Positions 28,029-36,069 of a stretch of DNA of 64,000 nucleotides are shown in pieces. Location: positions 186,001 through 250,000 of the forward strand of contig NZ_JACSPR010000001.1 in the NCBI RefSeq assembly GCF_014837045.1, written 5' to 3'. Origin of the DNA: Corynebacterium gallinarum. Its GTDB lineage: Bacteria; Actinomycetota; Actinomycetes; Mycobacteriales; Mycobacteriaceae. Both the position numbers and the translations under genes were made by a program. Below the pieces are notes generated by a model. That model did not search any database, was not told the DNA's origin, and worked only from the letters and a program-made list of their open reading frames with translations. The first letter of the stretch is position 1. Each line of letters starts with the position of its first letter.

Positions 28029-28160
28029 ATGGGGCTATCCATCCTGGACTTTCCGATGCTCGCCGATTTCCTGCACGTATGGGGGCTGAGCGTGGCCAAT
28101 TTCCTGCGCCCGATGGGTATTGATTTCCCACCGGCCGACTGGAGCCTCGGGTCCATCTAG
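28029..28160 (+). CDS. 43-residue hydrophobic small protein
   Basis: A short gene with AAGGAG 10 nt before ATG, 43 codons, and a strong terminator 28 bp after the stop. The protein starts MGLSILDFPMLADFLHVWG and ends in PPADWSLGSI; it has many Leu, Phe and Trp, four Asp, and a single Arg. The i/i+3/i+4 hydrophobic spacing suggests an amphipathic helix. The size and the acidic, hydrophobic nature recall corynebacterial mycomembrane peptides such as PorA and PorH, but there is no sequence identity that I can see. It is separated from relS by about 100 bp. Function unknown; that it is a real gene is inferred from the signals around it. Confidence 0.62.
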   Translation: MGLSILDFPMLADFLHVWGLSVANFLRPMGIDFPPADWSLGSI

Positions 28161-28187
28161 GCACACCCCATACCTGCAGTTTCTTGA

Positions 28188-28222
28188 AGCGGGAACACCG
28201 TCATCCGGTGTTCCCGCTTTTT
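28188..28222 (+). terminator. Rho-independent terminator after the small gene
   Basis: Perfect 13-bp stem AGCGGGAACACCG / CGGTGTTCCCGCT, loop TCATC, followed by TTTTT. It closes the 43-codon gene, or the relS transcript if they are joined. Confidence 0.93.
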
Positions 28223-28371
28223 CCTTCCTGCGCCACGGCCCGGCGGCGTGCCTGCCGACGAACATCCCCCACCCACGGGTTCACGAATGGCCCGGGGAAC
28301 ATCTTTCCCCTAATATTGTTGATATATCCACAAGCGCTTTCCGAGCTCACCCATGAAAGGCCCCACGACGC

Positions 28372-29436
28372 ATGACGCAACAGAGCCCTGCCCCCAGGAA
28401 CATCACCTTCGGTATCGACACCTTCGGCGATACCGCCGTGGATCTGGAGGGCAACCCGGTACCCCATGCGCAGACCCTGCGTAATGTCATCGACCAGGCC
28501 GTACTCGCAGAAAAGGTCGGCGTTGATTTCATCGGCCTCGGTGAACACCACCGCGCCGACTACTCCATCTCCGCGCCGGACATCATGATGACCGCGATCC
28601 TGGCCAGGACCGAACGGCTGAAGGTGACCTCCGCGGTGACCGTGCTGTCCTCCGATGACCCGGTGCGCATCTTCGAACGCTGGTCCACCATGAATGCGAT
28701 CTCCAACAACCGCGCGGAGATCACCCTGGGTCGCGGATCCTTCATCGAATCCTTCCCGCTGTTCGGTTTCGACCTGCAGGACTATGAACTGCTCTTCAAC
28801 GAACGCCTGGATCTGTTCCGCACCATCCTGGATGCGGACCGGGCGGGTAAGGGGGTCACGTGGTCCGGTAAGACCCGCTCCGCCCTGCAGGACCAGCACC
28901 TCTACCCCGCCACGGAGAAGGGCATCCAGGCATGGGTCGCCGTCGGTGGCAGCCCGGAATCGGTCATCCGGGCGGCGAAGTACCGCTTCCCGCTCATGCT
29001 GGCCATCATCGGTGGCGCACCATCCCGGTTCCGCCCCTACGTGGAGCTGTACAAGCGGGCCAATGAACAGATGGGCCTGCCCCAGCTGCCCATCGGTGTC
29101 CACTCCCCCGGTTTCATCGCCGAGACCGATCAGGAGGCCTATGACCTCTCCGTGAACAACTGGCTGCAGCTGCAGAACACCCTCGGCCAGGAACGCGGCT
29201 GGGCACCGGCCAGTGCCCGCCAGTTCGACCATGAGGTCAGCCACGGATCCATGTACGTCGGCTCCCCCGAGACCGTGGCACAGCGGATCGCGGACACCAT
29301 CACCACGCTCGACCTGGACCGTTTCACCCTCAAGTACGTCAGCGGCCCGACCCCGCACGAACACCTGATGCGCTGCATCGAGCTCTATGGCACCCAGGTG
29401 ATCCCACGGGTGCGGGAGATCCTCGCGGAACGCTAG
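28372..29436 (+). CDS. LLM-class flavin-dependent oxidoreductase
   Basis: A 354 aa protein of the bacterial luciferase-like monooxygenase fold. The N-terminal FGIDTFGDTAVDLEGN and the first half VDFIGLGEHHRADYSISAPD are typical of the YhbW-like subgroup; FERWSTMNAISNNRAEITLGRGS is the family signature and GVHSPGFIAETDQEAYD the later one. It probably uses FMNH2 and oxygen; the substrate is unknown. GAAAGG lies 11 nt before ATG. The last 4 bp overlap the convergent S4 gene. Confidence 0.88.
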   Translation: MTQQSPAPRNITFGIDTFGDTAVDLEGNPVPHAQTLRNVIDQAVLAEKVGVDFIGLGEHHRADYSISAPDIMMTAILARTERLKVTSAVTVLSSDDPVRIFERWSTMNAISNNRAEITLGRGSFIESFPLFGFDLQDYELLFNERLDLFRTILDADRAGKGVTWSGKTRSALQDQHLYPATEKGIQAWVAVGGSPESVIRAAKYRFPLMLAIIGGAPSRFRPYVELYKRANEQMGLPQLPIGVHSPGFIAETDQEAYDLSVNNWLQLQNTLGQERGWAPASARQFDHEVSHGSMYVGSPETVAQRIADTITTLDLDRFTLKYVSGPTPHEHLMRCIELYGTQVIPRVREILAER

Positions 29437-29837
29437 TCGTCGGTCAGGCCCCCACCGGGGCCACCGCCGCGGAAACGGTCCATCTCACGGCGCTCCTTCT
29501 TGGTGGGGCGCCCCGCACCGCGGTCACGTCGGGGCACGGAGGCGAACACCTCCATTGGCGGGGGCGGTGGGGTGTGATCGATATAGCAGGTCCGCGCGAT
29601 CGGTGCGCCCACCCGTTTGGCTATCGTGCGCAGCACCTCGACGTCGTATTCCCGGTGGTTGACCCACACGCGGACGCGGTCACCCGGCACCACTTGCTGG
29701 GCCGGTTTGACCGCCTGGCCATTCAATTTCACATGCCCGGCGCGGCAGGCGGTGGCCGCATCGGAGCGGGTCTTGTACAGACGCACCGCCCACACCCAGG
29801 CGTCGATGCGGACCGGTTTTCCGTCCTGGTCACTCAT
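29433..29837 (-). CDS. S4-domain RNA-binding protein (HslR/Hsp15-like)
   Basis: A 134 aa basic protein. The N-terminus RIDAWVWAVRLYKTRSDAATACRAGHVKLNGQ is an S4 domain, of the kind that in E. coli Hsp15 binds free 50S subunits carrying nascent chains. The C-terminal third is rich in Arg, Gly and Pro and contains GRPTKKERREMDRFRGG, a segment also seen in other actinobacterial relatives. It converges on the LLM gene with a 4-bp overlap and lies 10 bp after the small membrane gene. Confidence 0.87.
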   Translation of the reverse strand: MSDQDGKPVRIDAWVWAVRLYKTRSDAATACRAGHVKLNGQAVKPAQQVVPGDRVRVWVNHREYDVEVLRTIAKRVGAPIARTCYIDHTPPPPPMEVFASVPRRDRGAGRPTKKERREMDRFRGGGPGGGLTDD

Positions 29838-29847
29838 ATCTTTACCG

Positions 29848-30081
29848 TCAGAAGTTGTCCCGGTGGTTGATGGTCTTCTTCACCTGGTTGTAGAAGTAGA
29901 AGCCACCGACCACGGCCAGGACCAGTCCGAGGACCATGAACGTTGCGGAGCTGGTGAGAACCCACAGGAGGAGACCGCCACCGACACCGCCGATGACACT
30001 GACCGCGGCGTTGCGGGAGTTCTTACGCACTTCCTGCTTGCGCTTCTCGATGGGGTTGCGTGGGTACTGTTGCATGCTCAT
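29848..30081 (-). CDS. Small two-helix membrane protein
   Basis: A 77 aa protein with a basic N-terminus (EKRKQEVRKNSRN) and two adjacent hydrophobic stretches (about 26-44 and 47-64). The function is unknown. ATG at 30081 has a TAGACT box 8 nt upstream (30090-30095), so its mRNA is probably leaderless. It may be cotranscribed with the S4 gene, which follows after 10 bp. Confidence 0.8.
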   Translation of the reverse strand: MSMQQYPRNPIEKRKQEVRKNSRNAAVSVIGGVGGGLLLWVLTSSATFMVLGLVLAVVGGFYFYNQVKKTINHRDNF

Positions 30082-30089
30082 GGTGAACC

Positions 30090-30095
30090 AGTCTA
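30090..30095 (-). promoter_or_regulatory. -10 box of leaderless small membrane gene
   Basis: TAGACT on the minus strand, 8 nt before the ATG at 30081. Confidence 0.6.
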
Positions 30096-30111
30096 GTGCC
30101 CCGCCCGGGGC

Positions 30112-30822
30112 TCAGTCACTCGGGGATTCCACCCACATTGTCCCGGACTCCTCCAGTTCGATCTCCGCACCCGCCAGGGAACTCAGCTGGGATTCGGTTG
30201 CTGTCTTCTCCCCCGGCCGCAGCGCCAGCGTGAACCGGACATCCGTGCCGTACTCGGTGTCGGTGATCACCACGCCCAGTCCGCGCAGATTCGCCTCGAT
30301 GCGGCCGGCGTCGTTGTGGGAGAAGTGGACGGTGAACAGATCGCGCAGGGACCTGGTGGTGCGGGGAACGTCGACAAGCGTGCTGGAGACGGCGTTGGTG
30401 TAGGCGTTGACCAGGCCGCCGGTGCCCAGTTTGATACCACCGAAGTAGCGGACCACCACGGCCGCGATGTCCTTCATCCCAGATCCGCGCAGGACCTCGA
30501 GCATGGGTTTGCCCGCGGTGCCGGACGGCTCCCCGTCATCAGAGGACCGCTCCACATCGTTGGATTCGTCCACATGGTAGATGTAGGCGCTGCAGTGGTG
30601 ACGGGCATCCGGGTACATCTCGCGCACCAGGGAAATGAAATCACGGGCCTGCTCCTCCGACTGCACACGGGTGATGTAGGTCAGGAAGCGGGAGCGTTTG
30701 ATCTCCATCTCGGACTCGAAAACCCGGTCAGCCACCGGCAGTTCATACGCCAGTCCGCCCAGGGGAACGCGGACGGAGGGCGGGGTGTTTTCCGGATTCG
30801 GGCCAGAGTGGGAGACAGACAT
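30112..30822 (-). CDS. YigZ/IMPACT-family protein
   Basis: A 236 aa protein with the UPF0029 (IMPACT) domain in the first two thirds: EIKRSRFLTYITRV, HHCSAYIYHVDESNDVERSSDDGEPSGTAGKPML shows the family DDGEPSGTAGxP signature, and VVVRYFGGIKLGTGGLV the second motif. The C-terminal 75 residues form the small DUF1949-type ferredoxin-like domain. The molecular role of bacterial YigZ is not firmly known. A TAGACT box lies 11 nt before the ATG, suggesting a very short leader. Confidence 0.9.
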   Translation of the reverse strand: MSVSHSGPNPENTPPSVRVPLGGLAYELPVADRVFESEMEIKRSRFLTYITRVQSEEQARDFISLVREMYPDARHHCSAYIYHVDESNDVERSSDDGEPSGTAGKPMLEVLRGSGMKDIAAVVVRYFGGIKLGTGGLVNAYTNAVSSTLVDVPRTTRSLRDLFTVHFSHNDAGRIEANLRGLGVVITDTEYGTDVRFTLALRPGEKTATESQLSSLAGAEIELEESGTMWVESPSD

Positions 30823-30865
30823 GGTGACTGTGTAGTCTACCCCGACCGGGAAACCACATTTTGGC

Positions 30866-30871
30866 TAGCCT
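30866..30871 (+). promoter_or_regulatory. -10 box of leaderless treZ promoter
   Basis: TAGCCT, 7 nt before the ATG at 30879. This argues against the upstream TTG at 30861. Confidence 0.55.
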
Positions 30872-30878
30872 GGTGTCC

Positions 30879-32600
30879 ATGTTGACCTCAATGAACTACC
30901 GCGTGTGGGCTCCGCGCCCGGAAGATGTCCGACTCCACCTCAACGGCGAGACCATCCCGATGACCCAGACCGACGGGGGGTGGTGGATCGCCGACCGCGA
31001 ACCGCAGGTGGGTGACCAGTACGGTTTTGAGCTTTTCGACGGCACCGAATGGTCCAAAACCGTCCCCGATCCCCGCTCGCAGTACCAGCCGGACGGTGTG
31101 CACGGCCTCAGTGAGGTGATCTCCCCGGATTTCGCATGGTCCGATGATGCCTGGACCGGACGCATCCTGCCCGGTTCGGTGATCTACGAACTCCACGTGG
31201 GCACCTTCAGCCCCTCCGGTGACTTCGACGGGGTGATCGAGCGTCTGGACTACCTGAAGGACCTGGGTGTCACCGCGGTCGAACTGATGCCGGTCCAGCC
31301 CTTCGGCGGTAACCGCAACTGGGGTTATGACGGCGTGCTGTGGCACGCGGTCCACTCGGGTTACGGTGGACCGACGGGCCTGAAGAAGCTTGTCGACGCC
31401 TGCCACAACGCCGGCATCGCCGTCTACCTCGACGTGGTTTACAACCACTTCGGTCCCGACGGCAACTACAACGGCATGTTCGCCCCCTACACCGCGGGTG
31501 GCTCCACCGGCTGGGGCGAGGTGGTCAACATCAACGGCCCCGATTCCGACGAGGTCCGCCGCTACATCCTCGATTCCGTGACCCGGTGGTTTGAGGAATT
31601 CCACCTCGACGGCCTGCGACTTGACGCCGTGCACTCCCTCGACGACAACGGGGCCTTCCCCCTGCTGGAGCAGATGACGGTGGCCTCGGAGACGATTGCG
31701 GCCGCGACCGGCATCCCACGCTCCCTGATCGCCGAGTCCGACCTTAACGACCCCCGCCTGGTCACCTCGCGTGAGGCGGGCGGCTACGGCATGCACGGCC
31801 AGTGGGTCGATGACATCCACCACGCCCTGCACACCCTGGTCTCCGGTGAACGCAACGGCTACTACGCGGACTTCGGGGACACCGCGACCCTGGCCTCCAC
31901 CCTGGAGCAGGTCTTCCACCACACCGGGCAGGTCTCCACCTTCCGCGGGCGCAGCCACGGCCGCGAGATCCGACGCGATGTGACACCGGCATCCCGGTTC
32001 GTCACCTACACCACCAACCACGACCAGACCGGCAACCGTGCGGTGGGCGATCGCCCGTCGATGAACCTCACCCCCGCCCAGCAGCTGCTCAAGGCCGCGG
32101 TTATCTACTGCAGCCCGTACACCCCGATGCTGTTCATGGGTGAGGAATACGGCGCCACCACCCCGTTCGCCTTCTTCTGCTCGCATACCGACGACGAGCT
32201 CAACCGCCTGACCTCGGAGGGTCGCACCCGCGAATTCGCCCGTCTGGGCTGGGACCCGGAGACCATCCCCACCCCATCCGAGGAATCCACGTTCACCGAC
32301 TCCAAGCTGGACTGGGCATTCACACCGGAGCAGGAAGCCATCCTGGAGGGTTACCGCACCCTGCTGAGGCTCCGCCGTGAGCTGGGGATGTCCCAGCCGG
32401 ATCTGCTGTCCATGGAGATATCCCACGGCCCCGAGTGGATCTCGATGGCCAACGGTGGGGGCATCCTGGTGGCCAACTTCAGTGACTCCGACGTCGAGGT
32501 GCCCTTCGGGGGTGAGCTGATCTACAGCTTCACCTCACCGGAGGTGCGGGAGGACTCGACGGTGCTGGATGCTTATGGGTTCGCTGTTCTGCGTCGATAA
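30879..32600 (+). CDS. treZ: Maltooligosyl trehalose trehalohydrolase TreZ
   Basis: A 573 aa GH13 hydrolase that releases trehalose from the product of TreY. The N-terminal beta domain starts MNYRVWAPRPEDV; the barrel shows VIYELHVGTFSPSGDF, VYNHFGPDGNYNG, nucleophile Asp in LRLDAVHSL, acid/base Glu in IAESDLNDPR and NHDQTGNRAVGDR. The order WGYDGVLW after the NRNWG segment is typical of TreZ rather than branching enzyme. The TTG further upstream is rejected; ATG at 30879 follows TAGCCT by 7 nt and is probably leaderless. Confidence 0.95.
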   Translation: MLTSMNYRVWAPRPEDVRLHLNGETIPMTQTDGGWWIADREPQVGDQYGFELFDGTEWSKTVPDPRSQYQPDGVHGLSEVISPDFAWSDDAWTGRILPGSVIYELHVGTFSPSGDFDGVIERLDYLKDLGVTAVELMPVQPFGGNRNWGYDGVLWHAVHSGYGGPTGLKKLVDACHNAGIAVYLDVVYNHFGPDGNYNGMFAPYTAGGSTGWGEVVNINGPDSDEVRRYILDSVTRWFEEFHLDGLRLDAVHSLDDNGAFPLLEQMTVASETIAAATGIPRSLIAESDLNDPRLVTSREAGGYGMHGQWVDDIHHALHTLVSGERNGYYADFGDTATLASTLEQVFHHTGQVSTFRGRSHGREIRRDVTPASRFVTYTTNHDQTGNRAVGDRPSMNLTPAQQLLKAAVIYCSPYTPMLFMGEEYGATTPFAFFCSHTDDELNRLTSEGRTREFARLGWDPETIPTPSEESTFTDSKLDWAFTPEQEAILEGYRTLLRLRRELGMSQPDLLSMEISHGPEWISMANGGGILVANFSDSDVEVPFGGELIYSFTSPEVREDSTVLDAYGFAVLRR

Positions 32601-32621
32601 GCACCCAGCGCCAGGCACCCC

Positions 32622-33932
32622 CTAGGTCAGGAAATCGTACTCCGGGGTGCCCGGTTCCAGGCGGCGGCAGTCGATCGCGGAGGCATCCATGCGGGCCAGG
32701 AGTGGATCCAGGCCGCTGGCCTCACCCAGCTGGAGACCCACCAGTGCGGTGCCGGTCTCACGGTTGTTGCGCTTGAGGTACTCGAAGAGGGTGATGTCAT
32801 CCTCAGGCCCGAGGATGTCCTCCAGGAAGCTGCGCAACTGACCCGGTTTCTGCGGGAAGTTCACTAGGAAGTAGTGCTTGAGGCCACGGTGAACCAGGGA
32901 CCGCTCCACGATCTCGTTGTAGCGCAGCACATCATTGTTGCCACCGGAGATGATGCACACCACCACCGAATCCTTGGCGAATTTCATATCCCGCAGACCA
33001 GCCACCGACAGTGCGCCGGCAGGCTCGGTGATGATGCCCTCGTTCTGGTACAGCTCGAGCATCTCGGTGCACACCGCACCCTCACTGACATCCATCATGT
33101 GGACGCGCCCCAGGTTCTTCTCCACCACCTGGTAGTTGAGGTTTCCGACACGCTTGACGGCGGCGCCGTCGACGAAGGGATCGGCGTTCGCGAGGGTCAC
33201 CGGACCCCCGGCCTCCAGGGCGGCCTGCATGGAGGCCGCCCCCGCGGGTTCCACCCCGACAATGGCGGTGCGCGGTGCCATATCGGCCATATAACTGACC
33301 ACACCGGCGAGCAGGCCACCCCCGCCGACGGGAACCATGACGTGATCGGGCGATTTCCCCAGGGTGGTCAGCTGGGAGAGGATCTCAGCTGCGACGGTGC
33401 CCTGCCCGATGATGGTGTCCCGGGCATCGAATGGTTCGATCAGGGTGGCGCCGGTGCGGTCCGCATCCTCATGCGCGGCGGCGGAGGCCTCATCGAAGTT
33501 GTTGCCGGTCACCACGAGGGTGACATATTCCCCGCCGTGCACCAGGATGCGGTCGCGTTTCTGCTTCGGGGTCTGCACGGGTACGTAGATGCGTCCCTGG
33601 ACACCCAGTGACTTGCACACAAACGCCACGCCCTGGGCATGGTTGCCGGCCGACGCGGCGACGATACCGGCATCCCGCTGCTTCCTGCTCAGCTGGGATC
33701 CGGAGTTGAGTGCACCGCGGATCTTATAGGAACGGACATCCTGGAGATCCTCGCGTTTGAGGTAGACCTCCACGCCCGTCTCCTCCGACAGCCGCGGGCA
33801 GTACTCCAGTGGGGTGGGCGCGATCACGGAGGAAATTCGTGCCTGCGCCATCTGAATGTCTGCGGCACGAATCGGCTCCGTCCCGCTGTCGATCACTCCT
33901 GGGCTCTTCTCAGACACGTGTGTTGCGCTCAT
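32622..33932 (-). CDS. ilvA: Threonine dehydratase IlvA
   Basis: A 436 aa PLP enzyme that deaminates threonine to 2-oxobutyrate for isoleucine synthesis. The Schiff-base Lys is in DVRSYKIRGALNSG, the PLP-phosphate loop is VPVGGGGLLAG, and ISGGNNDV marks the cofactor end. A single ACT-like regulatory domain occupies the last 90 residues (HYFLVNFPQKPGQLRSFLEDILG), consistent with the 436 aa C. glutamicum enzyme that is feedback inhibited by isoleucine. TAGACT lies 8 nt before ATG, predicting a leaderless mRNA. Confidence 0.95.
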   Translation of the reverse strand: MSATHVSEKSPGVIDSGTEPIRAADIQMAQARISSVIAPTPLEYCPRLSEETGVEVYLKREDLQDVRSYKIRGALNSGSQLSRKQRDAGIVAASAGNHAQGVAFVCKSLGVQGRIYVPVQTPKQKRDRILVHGGEYVTLVVTGNNFDEASAAAHEDADRTGATLIEPFDARDTIIGQGTVAAEILSQLTTLGKSPDHVMVPVGGGGLLAGVVSYMADMAPRTAIVGVEPAGAASMQAALEAGGPVTLANADPFVDGAAVKRVGNLNYQVVEKNLGRVHMMDVSEGAVCTEMLELYQNEGIITEPAGALSVAGLRDMKFAKDSVVVCIISGGNNDVLRYNEIVERSLVHRGLKHYFLVNFPQKPGQLRSFLEDILGPEDDITLFEYLKRNNRETGTALVGLQLGEASGLDPLLARMDASAIDCRRLEPGTPEYDFLT

Positions 33933-33940
33933 GGTTGATC

Positions 33941-33946
33941 AGTCTA
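33941..33946 (-). promoter_or_regulatory. -10 box of leaderless ilvA promoter
   Basis: TAGACT on the minus strand, 8 nt before the ilvA ATG. Confidence 0.6.
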
Positions 33947-34159
33947 ATCCCCCGGCCTCCCCGGATCGACTTCGGCATGTCTCAGGGATGGTTCAGGTAC
34001 GTCGACGGACAGGGTGTTCCACGGTTGCTCTGGGCAAGAGGCGGGTGAACGCATTAGACTCACACGATAGCTGTGACCACACTGTGATCTATCACGTGTT
34101 TCCCAGGTGCGTCACCCGCCCCGATCCCCCACCCGGCTTTTCCGCTAGGAGTACCTGTT

Positions 34160-34639
34160 TTGAAACTGCGTCGCGCTTCACTGGCTCTTGTCACCGCCAC
34201 GGCTGTTGCCCTGTCCATCGTCCCCGCCACCGCCTCAGCCCAGGAGGACACCCCGGCAGCCGTCACCACCACCGCCGACGAGCCCGTGGACACCTGGCCC
34301 GGCAGCGTCGAGGGAAGCTCCATGCTTCTCGACGGCGAACTCCCCCCGGCACCGGAATTCGGTTCCTCCGCCTTCGGATCCAGCGACCCCGAGGATGAGA
34401 AGAAGAAAGAAGAGGAGGACAAGGGCGGAAAACTCGTCGATGAAGATGGCAACATCCCCGTCATCGGTTCCATCAGTCTCCCCGGCTGGCTGGCCATCCC
34501 CATCGGTATCCTCCAGGCCACCATCGCGGTGACCAGCTTCATGGCCCAGGCTGCCTACATGGTGCTCTCCGTAGTTCCGGACGGGCCACAGATCCTGCGT
34601 GAGTGGCTGATCTCCGTCGGCATCAACCCCGACGCCTAA
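34160..34639 (+). CDS. Small secreted protein, unknown function
   Basis: A 159 aa protein with a Sec signal peptide (MKLRRASLALVTATAVALS, cleavage after ATASA). The mature part has an acidic/Lys stretch (DEKKKEEEDKGGK) and a C-terminal hydrophobic segment (LPGWLAIPIGILQATIAVTSF) that may insert into a membrane. The start is TTG at 34160, supported by AGGAG 9 nt upstream. It stands alone, followed by a large hairpin. No family recognised. Confidence 0.78.
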   Translation: MKLRRASLALVTATAVALSIVPATASAQEDTPAAVTTTADEPVDTWPGSVEGSSMLLDGELPPAPEFGSSAFGSSDPEDEKKKEEEDKGGKLVDEDGNIPVIGSISLPGWLAIPIGILQATIAVTSFMAQAAYMVLSVVPDGPQILREWLISVGINPDA

Positions 34640-34662
34640 ACACACCTTTCCCGCGGGAAACA

Positions 34663-34707
34663 GCAGGGGCGGTTGCCCTGGATCTGATCCAGGACAACCG
34701 CCCCTGC
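34663..34707. terminator. Long inverted repeat between convergent genes, terminator-like
   Basis: Arms of 13 bp (GCAGGGGCGGTTG / CAACCGCCCCTGC) and 7 bp (CCTGGAT / ATCCAGG) form a 20-bp stem with one mismatch and a 3-nt loop. No long T-run follows on either side. It may terminate both converging transcripts. Confidence 0.6.
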
Positions 34708-34739
34708 CGCGTTGCTGTGTGCAACCCTCGCCCTACAGC

Positions 34740-35945
34740 TTAGAACAGCTCCCTGGAGGCGATGCGGGCACCCTCCACGAGAGACTCCAGCTTCGCCCAC
34801 GCGATCTGGTGATGGAGGCGCCCACCGAGGCCACAGTCCGTGGAGGCGATGACATTCTCCGGGCCCACCAGCTTGGCGAACTGAACAATGCGGTCAGCCA
34901 CCAGGCGGGGGTGCTCGATCATGTTCATGGCGTGGGAGACCACGCCCGGGTAGATGACGGAGCCTTCCGGCAGCTTGTGGTCCTCCCACACACGCCATTC
35001 ATGTGCGTGGCGGGGTGAGGCACCCTCGAAGGAGAAGCCGCCGACCTCGGCGCGCAGGATTTCCTCGATGATGTCGCCGAAGGGGATGTCGGTGGAGTGG
35101 GGTCCATGCCAGGAACCCCAGCAGATGTGCAGGCGGGTCTGCTCACGGGGCAGGCCCTTGACGGCGGAGTTGATGGCGTCGATACGCACACGGATCCACT
35201 TGCGGTACTCCTCCACCGAGGGCTCCGGGTTGATCTGGTCCCACGCCTCCGCGAGGTCGGGGGCGTCGAGCTGGACCGTGAGCCCTGCGTCGGTGATGAT
35301 CTTGTACTCCTGGCTCAGCGCGTCGGCACAGGCGGCCACGACCTCCTCATCAGTGGCGTAGTACTCGTTTTTCAGACGGGCCGCGGATCCCGGGGACAGG
35401 GCCGCGACGAAACCGGAGGCGGCACCGGCACGCTGCATCGCGTTGGTCAGCAGGGTGACATCGGTGCTGGTCTCGTCCTGGCCGATGTAGGTGATCGGGC
35501 CGGTGAACACCGGGTTGCCCACGCTGGCACGCCCCTGGAAAATGCCGGAATCCGGATCCTCGTAGGCCTCCCGGAACAGCTGGCGGTCACGACGGTCCGC
35601 GAAACTGGTCAGGCGGATATTGCCCGGGGTGGACCGGATCTTCTCCGCGTTGGCCCAGCGGTCCTCATCGGTCATGGTCAGCCCACCCAGGCGGGTGAAG
35701 GAGTAGTTCCACCAGGCGCCGTAATCCACGGCACCGGAGGTGACATGGCCGTATTCGCCCTCATTGATGATGTCGATTCCCATGTCCACCTGGCGCTTGA
35801 CCACCGCATCCACGGAGCCCTCCAGGATGCGGAAGAACTCGGTGTCATCGATGTCCCCGTTGGCGCGTTTGATGTTGGCGTCGAGAAGCTCGGGGGTGCG
35901 TGGGAGTGAACCCACGTGGGTGGTCCGGATGTGGCCGACGGTCAT
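34740..35945 (-). CDS. MetE C-terminal-domain-like methyltransferase
   Basis: A 401 aa zinc-dependent protein resembling only the catalytic half of cobalamin-independent methionine synthase. The N-terminus HIRTTHVGSLPRTPELL is the usual start; zinc ligands are the His and Cys in LHICWGSWHG, a Glu further on and the Cys in STDCGLGGR. Full MetE is about 750 aa with two barrels, so this is a single-barrel relative (YxjG/YxjH or epoxyalkane-CoM-transferase-like). The methyl donor and acceptor are unknown. ATG at 35945 is chosen; upstream frame to 36020 overlaps the dnaE terminator. Confidence 0.85.
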   Translation of the reverse strand: MTVGHIRTTHVGSLPRTPELLDANIKRANGDIDDTEFFRILEGSVDAVVKRQVDMGIDIINEGEYGHVTSGAVDYGAWWNYSFTRLGGLTMTDEDRWANAEKIRSTPGNIRLTSFADRRDRQLFREAYEDPDSGIFQGRASVGNPVFTGPITYIGQDETSTDVTLLTNAMQRAGAASGFVAALSPGSAARLKNEYYATDEEVVAACADALSQEYKIITDAGLTVQLDAPDLAEAWDQINPEPSVEEYRKWIRVRIDAINSAVKGLPREQTRLHICWGSWHGPHSTDIPFGDIIEEILRAEVGGFSFEGASPRHAHEWRVWEDHKLPEGSVIYPGVVSHAMNMIEHPRLVADRIVQFAKLVGPENVIASTDCGLGGRLHHQIAWAKLESLVEGARIASRELF

Positions 35946-36010
35946 GAAGACTCCATTCCTTTTGAAATTACCTAAGAGGGGTTGGTGGGTCGATCCTAGC
36001 CCGGAAACGA

Positions 36011-36039
36011 AAATATCCACCCGTAGTGGGTGGATATTT
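36011..36039 (-). terminator. Rho-independent terminator of dnaE
   Basis: Perfect 12-bp stem AAATATCCACCC / GGGTGGATATTT, 5-nt loop, followed on the minus strand by TTTTCGTTT. It lies 30 bp after the dnaE stop. Confidence 0.88.
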
Positions 36040-36069
36040 ATTCAGGATGGCTATGAGATGCCCGGCGCG

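Noticed and set aside
28201..29364. Minus-strand 387-codon frame opposite the LLM oxidoreductase gene
   Set aside because: Antisense shadow; it would also begin inside the real gene and run through the terminator of the small gene.
30888..32426. Minus-strand 512-codon frame opposite treZ
   Set aside because: Antisense shadow without protein-like composition.
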